A stretch of 64,000 nt of DNA from Allomuricauda sp. (GTDB taxonomy: Bacteria; Bacteroidota; Bacteroidia; Flavobacteriales; Flavobacteriaceae), in NCBI GenBank assembly GCA_030148335.1, contig JASBTQ010000032.1, forward strand, positions 202,173 to 266,172, written 5' to 3'. Positions 57,212 to 64,000 of this stretch are shown here, one piece after another. Position 1 is the stretch's first letter. Each line of letters starts with the position of its first letter. The notes beneath the pieces were generated by a model. The model had not been told where the DNA came from, made no database searches, and saw only the letters and a list, made by a program, of their open reading frames with translations. The position numbers and the translations under genes were made by a program.

Positions 57212-57241
57212 AGTGGGCCCTGACGAATGTCGGGGCCCACT
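57212..57241. terminator. bidirectional hairpin terminator
   Basis: AGTGGGCCC and GGGCCCACT pair around an inner TGAC-GAAT-GTCG, giving one long stem with A-rich and T-rich flanks. It separates the convergent DUF6588 gene and the small lipoprotein gene. Confidence 0.85.
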
Positions 57242-57267
57242 ATTTTCATATATGTTGGTCTTCAGGT

Positions 57268-57639
57268 TCATTCCCTAGTGGCGAAGACCGCGCCGTTCCC
57301 TAGGGCAAGAATTTCAGGATTTTGGGCTTCCATCAGGCTGACCGTAACATCCGTCACCTGGGGATCGCCATATATAATGGTGTAGGTCCCGTTCTCAACG
57401 GACCATTTAAAATCGGTATAAAAAACTAGTTTTGAATTGGAGTAGCTCTGGTATCTGCCCAGATAAACATCATTGAAGATCCATTCCTCACGTGTCGTTT
57501 CGGTGCCTTTGCCCTCTAAGGATGCAGATTCCGTTTTGGCCCAGATGCCCAAAATAGGGTCGTTGTTTTCTGGTATACGGCTACAGTTGCTCATGGCGAT
57601 AATGCCTATGATGGACAACAATGAAAAGAGCTTTTTCAT
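57268..57639 (-). CDS. small lipocalin-like lipoprotein, hypothetical
   Basis: 123 residues with a lipoprotein-type signal (LLSIIGIIAMSNCS). The mature domain starts DPILGIWAKTES and has several beta-strands (KLVFYTDFKWSVENGTYTIIY), resembling small lipocalin-like domains of Bacteroidota. No specific family recognised. Confidence 0.65.
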   Translation of the reverse strand: MKKLFSLLSIIGIIAMSNCSRIPENNDPILGIWAKTESASLEGKGTETTREEWIFNDVYLGRYQSYSNSKLVFYTDFKWSVENGTYTIIYGDPQVTDVTVSLMEAQNPEILALGNGAVFATRE

Positions 57640-57848
57640 AGGTCAGTAGGTTAAATTGATTTTGGGACTATTAGAACGCTAGCAGGTGGGGAACTATTGT
57701 TCCGGATTCGTCAAAAAATGAAGGAAAAAAGATTTCTTCGATGAATGGACAGTTTTCTTAACATTTAAGAGGTCGAATATTTGGGGACATTTGCAAAATG
57801 AAACCATTAAAACTGGTGTAAGTCAGCTTTTTTCTAAGTGAAATGCCT

Positions 57849-57856
57849 TATTTTTG
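57849..57856 (+). promoter_or_regulatory. minus-7 element of the mdh promoter
   Basis: TATTTTTG matches TAnnTTTG, 25 bases upstream of the mdh start codon. No minus-33 element at the usual place. Confidence 0.4.
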
Positions 57857-57881
57857 AGCGTTAAAATTTAAACTTATACAA

Positions 57882-58808
57882 ATGAAAGTTACCGTAGTTG
57901 GAGCAGGCGCAGTGGGAGCTAGCTGTGCAGAGTACATAGCAATGAAAAATTTTGCCTCGGAAGTGGTTTTGTTGGATATCAAGGAAGGATATGCCGAAGG
58001 AAAGGCGATGGATCTGATGCAGACCGCCTCGCTTATGGGCTTTGATACCAAGATCACCGGAAGCACCAACGATTATGGTAAAACGGCAAACAGTGATGTG
58101 GCAGTGATCACCTCAGGGATACCCCGTAAGCCTGGAATGACCCGTGAGGAACTGATAGGGATCAATGCAGGTATTGTAAAAACCGTGGCCACAAACCTTT
58201 TGGAGCATTCGCCCAATGCCACCATCATCGTGGTGAGCAACCCTATGGACACCATGACCTATTTGGTGCACAAGGCCACTGGCCTACCAAAGAACAAGAT
58301 CATTGGTATGGGAGGTGCATTGGACAGTGCCCGTTTCAAATACAGATTGGCAGAGGCCCTTGGTGCCCCTATCTCCGATGTTGACGGTATGGTGATCGGT
58401 GGCCACAGCGATGTGGGCATGGTCCCCCTTATTGGTCATGCAACCAGGAACAGTGTAAAAGTTTCCGAGTTCCTTTCCGAAGAGAAAATGGAATGGGTAG
58501 TGGAAGAAACCAAGGTAGGTGGCGCCACGTTGACCAAACTTTTGGGCACCAGTGCTTGGTATGCTCCCGGAGCGGCAGTTTCATCAATGGTGCAAGCCAT
58601 CGCCTGCGACCAAAGGAAAATGTTCCCATGTTCCACGATGCTGGATGGGGAATATGGTCTTTCCGACATCTGTATCGGTGTGCCCGTGATCTTGGGCAGG
58701 GACGGCATCGAGCAGATTGTTGAGATCGAACTTTCCGATGCCGAGAAGGCCAAAATGCAGGAAAGTGCCGAAGGCGTTAAAAAGACCAACGGATTGCTTC
58801 AAGTATAA
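57882..58808 (+). CDS. mdh: malate dehydrogenase
   Basis: 308 residues of the LDH-like type. NAD-binding GAGAVGASCAEY, dinucleotide Asp in VVLLDIKEG, substrate Arg in GIPRKPGMTR, NPMDTMTYL, catalytic DSARFKYRLAE and His in GGHSDVGMVPL are all present. Oxidises malate to oxaloacetate in the citric acid cycle, in the cytosol. Full length. Confidence 0.96.
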   Translation: MKVTVVGAGAVGASCAEYIAMKNFASEVVLLDIKEGYAEGKAMDLMQTASLMGFDTKITGSTNDYGKTANSDVAVITSGIPRKPGMTREELIGINAGIVKTVATNLLEHSPNATIIVVSNPMDTMTYLVHKATGLPKNKIIGMGGALDSARFKYRLAEALGAPISDVDGMVIGGHSDVGMVPLIGHATRNSVKVSEFLSEEKMEWVVEETKVGGATLTKLLGTSAWYAPGAAVSSMVQAIACDQRKMFPCSTMLDGEYGLSDICIGVPVILGRDGIEQIVEIELSDAEKAKMQESAEGVKKTNGLLQV

Positions 58809-58852
58809 TTTGCTTACCTGTTGTACCTTTTGAAGGTTTTTTAATCAAAACC

Positions 58853-58959
58853 GTCAATTCGAGTGAAATTCTGAAGGAATTTTGTATCGAGAATCGGTTT
58901 TGGGTATGTAACTATGGTTCTCGATACAATTTTTCTTTCGAAAAATCACTCGAACTGAC
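58853..58959. repeat. large imperfect palindrome downstream of mdh
   Basis: The arms 58853-58893 and 58918-58959 are inverted copies (outer ends GTCAATTCGAGTGA and TCACTCGAACTGAC, inner ends TATCGAGAA and TTCTCGATA). Each arm also holds its own small hairpin (AAATTC/GAATTT and ATTTTTC/GAAAAAT). This matches the style of dispersed palindromic repeats in flavobacterial intergenic regions and may act as a terminator after mdh. Confidence 0.75.
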
Positions 58960-58998
58960 AACTTTCAGTCAAAATGCACAACAGGTATTTTATTTATA

Positions 58999-59082
58999 AA
59001 AATTGTAATTCTGGGCTTGGAACGGTGGGAAACCCCAAAAGAACGGTTTTGGGAGCCCTGCCCCCTTCGGAATGACAATTTT
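58999..59082. repeat. second imperfect palindrome before secDF
   Basis: Outer arms AAAATTGTAATTC (58999-59011) and GAATGACAATTTT (59070-59082) match at 12 of 13 pairs. Inside, GGGCT/AGCCC and CCAAAA/TTTTGG give nested stems. It lies between the first palindrome and the secDF promoter. Confidence 0.6.
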
Positions 59083-59130
59083 GTTTTTACTAACCAATGC
59101 TAAGGCGTATTTGCAATTCAATCAATTTCT

Positions 59131-59162
59131 ATTGTCAAATCTTATCGGAAATGATATATTTG
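59131..59162 (+). promoter_or_regulatory. secDF promoter (minus-33 TTG, minus-7 TATATTTG)
   Basis: ATTG at 59131-59134 and TATATTTG at 59155-59162 are separated by 20 bases, the right spacing for the Bacteroidetes housekeeping sigma factor. The secDF start codon is 38 bases downstream. Confidence 0.7.
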
Positions 59163-59200
59163 CACGCTGTTTAAGAAAACATCTAAAAATTTAATAATCA

Positions 59201-62179
59201 ATGCAAAATAAAGGACTTGTAAGGCTTTTCGCGATCCTTTTTGGCTTGGTGAGCATCTATCAGCTATCCTTTACCTTCATCACAAGTAAGTTGGAGAAGG
59301 ATGCTGAGGCTTACGCAGTTAGCCAAATTTCGGAAGCTGAGGAAGATTATGTGGCAAAGCGTGAAGCTTTAGAGGCATCGTATCTGGACTCTATCAGTGA
59401 CAACTCTGTTCTGGGTTTTACCAGCTATGAGGATGCCAAGAAAAAAGAGTTGAACAAAGGTCTTGACCTTAAGGGCGGTATCAACGTCACCTTGCAGATT
59501 TCCGTCAAGGACATTTTGAAAGGTTTGGCGAACAATACCAAGAACCCCGTTTTCAACAAGGCGTTGGCCGATGCCGATGTAGCATCGACCAATAGCGACC
59601 AAACCTATTTGGAACTATTTTTTGATGCATTTGACAAGATCAAGGGCGAAACCAAATTGGCTTCCCCCGACATCTTTGCCAACAAAGGACTGAGCGATGA
59701 TGTCAATTTCCAAATGAGTGATGAAGAGGTAAAGCCCATCATCCGAAGAAAGATAGACGAGTCCATAGTTTCTGCATTTGAAGTACTCCGTGAGCGTATC
59801 GACGGTTTCGGTGTGACCCAGCCCAATATCCAAAGGGAAGGGAACTCCGGACGTATCTTGGTGGAGCTGCCCGGTGCTAGGGATATTGCCCGTGCACAGG
59901 AATTGCTTTCCAGTACGGCCCAATTGGAGTTTTGGGAAACCTATCCCCAAAGCAATCCAAGTTTGGGAACCTTTTTGGTGAACGCGAACGAGCGATTGAA
60001 GGAAATTTTGGAGCCTGAAACTACTCAAGAAGAAGTTTCAAAACCAGAATCAGAAATAGATTCGTTGCTTTCGGACGTTTCCCAAGATTCTTTGGATACG
60101 GCACCACAGGCCAACCCGATTTTGGGAAAATTGATTCCTGCAAATCCTGGTAGCCATGCCATTGCAAGGGCCATGGTATCGGACACTGCCGAGATCGGGA
60201 AGTACCTGAGAATGCCAGAGATCAGAAGATTACTGCCCAATGACATACAGTTCGCCAAATTCCTTTGGGAAAGACCTGCCCAAGATGTGGAAGTGGTGGA
60301 TCTATACGCACTTAAATCCAACAGGGACGGTGTGCCTAGGATCAGCGGGGATGTGGTTTCCGATGCACAGGACACCTTTGACCAGTTCAACAAGCCTGCC
60401 GTGAGCATGACCATGAACACCCGTGGTGCCAAGGAATGGGAAGCACTCACTGGAGATGCCTACAACAACCAGACAGGTATAGCCATTGTACTGGACAATA
60501 AAGTTTATACTGCACCGGGCGTTTCTTCAGGACCCATTTCAGGTGGCCGTTCCGAGATTACCGGAACTTTCACCGTAAACGAGACCAAGGATATTGCCAA
60601 CGTGCTCCGTGCAGGTAAACTTCCAGCTTCTGCGGACATCATCCAATCCGAAGTGGTAGGTCCATCTTTGGGGCAGGAAGCCATCGACAGTGGGTTCACA
60701 TCTTTTATTATTGCCATGGCCTTTGTATTGCTATGGATGATCTTTTACTATGGCAAGGCAGGAGTTTTTGCTGATATTGCCCTTATTTTCAATATCTTGC
60801 TCATTTTTGGGGTGTTGACCAGCTTGGGAGCTGTTTTGACCCTTCCAGGTATCGCTGGTATCGTTTTGACCATCGGTATGTCGGTGGATGCCAACGTACT
60901 TATCTTTGAAAGGATCAAGGAAGAATTGGCGAAGGGCAAGGGTAAGGCACAAGCGATTGCGGACGGTTTCGGAAACGCACTGTCCTCTATCTTGGATGCC
61001 AACATCACTACGGGACTTACGGCGATCATCCTTTTCATTTTCGGTTCAGGTCCCATTAAAGGATTTGCCACTACCTTGTTGATCGGTATCGTTACTTCTT
61101 TGTTCACGGCCATTTTCGTGACCCGATTGATGGTGGATGCCTATTCCGCGAAGAAGGGCAGACGTTTGGATTTCAGCACAGGAATCACAAAGAACCTGTT
61201 CACCAACATGAACATCGATTTCTTGGCCAAGCGTAAGATTGCTTATATCCTATCTGGAATCTTGGTGGCAGTTTCTGCATTTTCCCTTTTCACCACTGGC
61301 CTTCAGCAAGGGGTTGACTTTATCGGGGGACGCTCCTATCAGATACGTTTTGAAAAAGCGGTGAACCCATCGGAAATCGCTTCCGAGCTCAATACCGTAT
61401 TTGGTAGCGGAACCAACGTGAAAACGTTTGGGGACGCCAACCAGATCAAGGTGACCACTCCTTACAAAGTAGATGAGGAAGGTGTGGAAGTGGATACGGA
61501 AATCCAGACAAAATTATATACCACATTACAGAAATACCTCCCAGATGGCACTTCTTTTGAAGACTTTACCATTGGAGCTTCGGAAAAATCAATAGGTATC
61601 CTACAATCGGTAAAAGTGGGACCCACCATTGCCGACGATATTAAAAAGAATGCCTTCTTGGCCATTTTGGGCTCATTGGCGGTCGTGTTCCTCTATATCC
61701 TCTTGCGATTTAGGAAATGGCAATTCTCCTTGGGCGCCGTTGTTGCGGTTTTCCACGATGTGATGATCGTGTTGGGTATCTTCTCTTTAACAGGAAAGAT
61801 CATGCCCTTTAACATGGAAATTGACCAAGCTTTTATTGCAGCGATATTGACGGTAATCGGTTATTCGTTGAACGATACCGTGGTAGTGTTCGACCGTATC
61901 CGTGAAATAACCAATATTAAAGGTTTAAAAGGCGGGGAAAATATAAATGAAGCCTTGAACAGTACATTGAGCCGTACATTGAATACCTCATTGACTACAT
62001 TGATCGTATTGTTGGCCATCTTCGTTTTTGGAGGTGAAAGCCTACGCGGATTCATGTTCGCCATGATTATTGGTGTGGTTGTGGGTACGTATTCTTCGAT
62101 ATTCGTGGCTACTCCATTGATGTTCGATGCACTCAAGAAGAAAATTGCTGCTGCTACAGGGCATAGTTTAAGTTTTTAG
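59201..62179 (+). CDS. secDF: fused protein translocase subunit SecDF
   Basis: 992 residues joining SecD and SecF. The SecD part (about 1-640) has one N-terminal helix, the LDLKGGINVTLQI block, the large periplasmic P1 domain, and five membrane helices with LTIGMSVDANVLIFERIKEEL. The SecF part (about 665-992) shows GGRSYQIRFEKAVNPSEI, a second helix set and GYSLNDTVVVFDRIREI with its proton-path Asp. It uses the proton gradient to pull exported proteins from SecYEG. The fusion is usual in Bacteroidota. P1 has an unusually long central insert rich in Glu and Ser (near 270-305). Confidence 0.96.
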   Translation: MQNKGLVRLFAILFGLVSIYQLSFTFITSKLEKDAEAYAVSQISEAEEDYVAKREALEASYLDSISDNSVLGFTSYEDAKKKELNKGLDLKGGINVTLQISVKDILKGLANNTKNPVFNKALADADVASTNSDQTYLELFFDAFDKIKGETKLASPDIFANKGLSDDVNFQMSDEEVKPIIRRKIDESIVSAFEVLRERIDGFGVTQPNIQREGNSGRILVELPGARDIARAQELLSSTAQLEFWETYPQSNPSLGTFLVNANERLKEILEPETTQEEVSKPESEIDSLLSDVSQDSLDTAPQANPILGKLIPANPGSHAIARAMVSDTAEIGKYLRMPEIRRLLPNDIQFAKFLWERPAQDVEVVDLYALKSNRDGVPRISGDVVSDAQDTFDQFNKPAVSMTMNTRGAKEWEALTGDAYNNQTGIAIVLDNKVYTAPGVSSGPISGGRSEITGTFTVNETKDIANVLRAGKLPASADIIQSEVVGPSLGQEAIDSGFTSFIIAMAFVLLWMIFYYGKAGVFADIALIFNILLIFGVLTSLGAVLTLPGIAGIVLTIGMSVDANVLIFERIKEELAKGKGKAQAIADGFGNALSSILDANITTGLTAIILFIFGSGPIKGFATTLLIGIVTSLFTAIFVTRLMVDAYSAKKGRRLDFSTGITKNLFTNMNIDFLAKRKIAYILSGILVAVSAFSLFTTGLQQGVDFIGGRSYQIRFEKAVNPSEIASELNTVFGSGTNVKTFGDANQIKVTTPYKVDEEGVEVDTEIQTKLYTTLQKYLPDGTSFEDFTIGASEKSIGILQSVKVGPTIADDIKKNAFLAILGSLAVVFLYILLRFRKWQFSLGAVVAVFHDVMIVLGIFSLTGKIMPFNMEIDQAFIAAILTVIGYSLNDTVVVFDRIREITNIKGLKGGENINEALNSTLSRTLNTSLTTLIVLLAIFVFGGESLRGFMFAMIIGVVVGTYSSIFVATPLMFDALKKKIAAATGHSLSF

Positions 62180-62190
62180 ATTACACCAAG

Positions 62191-62220
62191 TAAAGGGCCA
62201 CTCGCACAAGTGGCCCTTTA
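62191..62220. terminator. bidirectional terminator after secDF
   Basis: TAAAGGGCCACT-CGCACA-AGTGGCCCTTTA, a 12-bp perfect stem followed by TTTTTTCG, between the convergent secDF and glycosyltransferase genes. Confidence 0.93.
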
Positions 62221-62238
62221 TTTTTTCGTTGATCGGTA

Positions 62239-63702
62239 TTATACTTTATTGTTGGCCAAAACTTGCAACCAGCCGATCAATTGACTGAACAACGTAAAGT
62301 TTTGGATAACCCTTAATTGCCCATTGAATCCCCATTTGTCCCTATCTTTTGTATGGTTTAACATATAGGTCAATGTTTTGGAAAGTTGTTCAATATCCGT
62401 TGGGTCTTCATTGATCTGCCCTGTTTTGTTATGGACTACTTGAAATTTCAACCCGGCAGCGCCTGAAACCAGTACAGGTTTTCTTTTCCACATGGCTTCC
62501 GTGGCCGTGAGCCCAAAGCCTTCTTGAATGGAATTTTGCACAATAATGCTCGAAGTACGTTGTAAGGCATTGACGATGAGTGCATTTTCCTTGGGATTGT
62601 CCAACGGTAATAAGAGAATAGCAATATCCTTCTGTAAATTACGGTCCACTTTTTTATAGGCTTCCGTAAGTTCATTGAGTACTTCCTGCCCCTCTGGGTC
62701 ATCGGAAACAAAATCAGGGTCAGGTCCGCCCATTACTAAAAGTGTCATCTCGATACGTTTGTACTCCAGACTATCTGGATCTCCATTTTTACGGTTGTCC
62801 AGTTTCATTTTAATAAAGGCTTCCATAAGTTCCTTAAAACCTTTAAGGCGGTCCCATCTTGATATTTCCATGACTATGGGTCGATAAATAAGGTCCAAGT
62901 TTTCATCCGCCCTCAACAGGTCAAAGGAACCATCCGGCATTACTTTTCGTACCAAATATTTGTATCGGTCATAAAGAATGGCCTTATGGTCGTCCAGCAC
63001 CCCGGATTGATATAAAATACCAATGCATTTGTGCAATTGCAATTCCCTGTTTTTGTGACTTAGGGGATCAATGGCAGGGGGAATGATGGAGGTTCTTTTC
63101 TTTAACGGTTTGGGAACATAAGCGGGTAAGCTGAATACAAAATGATCGTAATCGTTGGTATAGGGACTTAGGAATTCCCACACGGCATCGGTTATCTCGG
63201 TATCCTCTTCCAATCCGATATGGCACCGCCAGATAATGGAAACTCTTCTCTCTTTTTTAATCATGGAGGCCAAGGGCATGGGTTGTGGGTCGTGGACTAC
63301 TACGATGTCCCCATCGTTGATCAGCTCCAAAGCCTTGGGTAGATTATTTCTGTTGACAGCTTCGTATACTTGTCTGTCCTCTACCGTAAAAATACCGTTC
63401 CCACTTCCATGTATGGCATTGTGAATGCGTTTGGTGATATCAAAGAAAGCCTTTTCCCTAGCCTCGATGACGAGCCACTCAATGGACACTCCGAGTTCCC
63501 GTAAAATTCGCATTTGGCTGGGCAACATCTCGGCAACACCACCACCCAAGGCGGTTGAATTGATCATCCAAATAGTTTTACCTTTTAGGGATGCTATGGG
63601 TTCCTTGGCTTGTTCCAAAAAGTCGAGGACCGAGGAATACAGAGAGCCGTATGCCTTATAATCTTCAATTTTGGCACCGGGTTTAACGTTGATTTTTTGC
63701 AT
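62239..63702 (-). CDS. trehalose synthase TreT-like glycosyltransferase (GT4)
   Basis: 487 residues from the ATG at 63702; an in-frame ATG at 63744 is less likely. Rossmann N-domain MINSTALGGGVAEMLPSQMRILRELGV, VVHDPQPMPLA, WRCHIGLE, then VMEISRWDRLKGFKELMEAF and the GT4 donor-site run QEGFGLTATEAMWKRKPVLVSGAAGLKFQV with the two Glu of the EX7E motif. TreT makes trehalose reversibly from NDP-glucose and glucose. It is next to the end of an ABC ATPase gene 85 bases upstream on the same strand. Confidence 0.85.
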   Translation of the reverse strand: MQKINVKPGAKIEDYKAYGSLYSSVLDFLEQAKEPIASLKGKTIWMINSTALGGGVAEMLPSQMRILRELGVSIEWLVIEAREKAFFDITKRIHNAIHGSGNGIFTVEDRQVYEAVNRNNLPKALELINDGDIVVVHDPQPMPLASMIKKERRVSIIWRCHIGLEEDTEITDAVWEFLSPYTNDYDHFVFSLPAYVPKPLKKRTSIIPPAIDPLSHKNRELQLHKCIGILYQSGVLDDHKAILYDRYKYLVRKVMPDGSFDLLRADENLDLIYRPIVMEISRWDRLKGFKELMEAFIKMKLDNRKNGDPDSLEYKRIEMTLLVMGGPDPDFVSDDPEGQEVLNELTEAYKKVDRNLQKDIAILLLPLDNPKENALIVNALQRTSSIIVQNSIQEGFGLTATEAMWKRKPVLVSGAAGLKFQVVHNKTGQINEDPTDIEQLSKTLTYMLNHTKDRDKWGFNGQLRVIQNFTLFSQLIGWLQVLANNKV

Positions 63703-63786
63703 GGAAGGGTATGGTGAATAGTTGAATTCCCTATAAGATAGCAAAAAATAGCAAATTTTAGTAAGATACTGTTTTTGAAGTGTTTA

Positions 63787-63999
63787 CTATTGTTTTATGG
63801 AGCCGATTGATCCTTCTTCTGATGGATGGAGCTCAAAAATATATTGAGGGTCCAATTGGGGCTCTTTCCTATGCGAAACGAAGACAATGGCAGAATCACT
63901 CTCGGCTGCTATTTTGTTGACCAAGGCCACAAAAAGGGAAGCGCTCGCATCGTCCAGTCCAGCTGTGGGCTCATCCAAGATCAGAAGGGGAGGGTGTTT
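63787..63999 (-). CDS. ABC transporter ATP-binding protein, C-terminal end only
   Basis: The frame is open to the right edge, so the start lies outside the window. About 70 residues remain: Walker B and D-loop LLILDEPTAGLDDASASLF, then the switch His in FVSHRKEP and a C-terminal tail FELHPSEEGSIGSIKQ. The tail, with no further domain, is like the ModF/photorepressor-type ATPases of Bacteroidota. Specificity cannot be told. Confidence 0.85.
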   Translation of the reverse strand, partial: KHPPLLILDEPTAGLDDASASLFVALVNKIAAESDSAIVFVSHRKEPQLDPQYIFELHPSEEGSIGSIKQ

Positions 64000-64000
64000 T

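Overview
The window is chromosomal DNA of a member of the Bacteroidota, most likely a marine Flavobacteriaceae. The evidence is a SusD-family lipoprotein at the left edge, many exported proteins with Sec, Tat or lipoprotein signals, a fused SecD-SecF translocase, a tmRNA with the tag GENNYALAA, almost no Shine-Dalgarno sites, and the TAnnTTTG minus-7 promoter element of this phylum in front of several housekeeping genes. Genus-level placement cannot be made from the sequence alone.

Bases 1-21459 are a carbohydrate utilisation locus. After the SusD end come two enolase-superfamily dehydratases, each followed (directly or at one remove) by an RraA-type protein, plus an NTF2-like protein, a BASS-type sodium symporter, a PQQ dehydrogenase with an embedded cytochrome c, and a double cupin protein. 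On the opposite strand lie a cupin-cupin-lactonase lipoprotein and three CE1-type esterase genes, one of them a 900-residue triple-domain esterase. A GH95 fucosidase or galactosidase closes the block. Every enzyme carries an export signal. The set reads as deacylation and release of a deoxy sugar or L-galactose outside the cytoplasm, oxidation to lactone, hydrolysis, dehydration and aldol cleavage, with the symporter bringing a short acid inside. This pathway is my inference.

Bases 21460-24650 hold a split HipA kinase module (hipB-hipS-hipT order) with three phased operator palindromes, an AT-rich gap, the tmRNA gene with its terminator, and a structured repeat region. Bases 24650-33667 are ordinary small operons: a lysine or alanine dehydrogenase-like enzyme, a PHP phosphoesterase, membrane proteins, and a winged-helix regulator linked to creD, with two matching palindromic operators. 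Bases 31795-37222 form an iron uptake operon (siderophore receptor, DUF4198, two small membrane proteins, PepSY protein) behind a pair of inverted 24-base sites.

Bases 37293-63999 are mainly housekeeping: kdsA, two paralogous outer-membrane-type proteins, typA/bipA, a polyphosphate-glucokinase-like ROK protein, ftsE, a DUF3137-LemA pair, a giant TPR protein with an outer membrane partner, an amidohydrolase, a DUF2911 protein, asnB, gyrB, a DUF6588-type protein, mdh, secDF, a TreT-like glycosyltransferase and the end of an ABC ATPase. Several strong intrinsic terminators and two large imperfect palindromes lie between them. No insertion sequence, CRISPR array, tRNA or rRNA gene was found.
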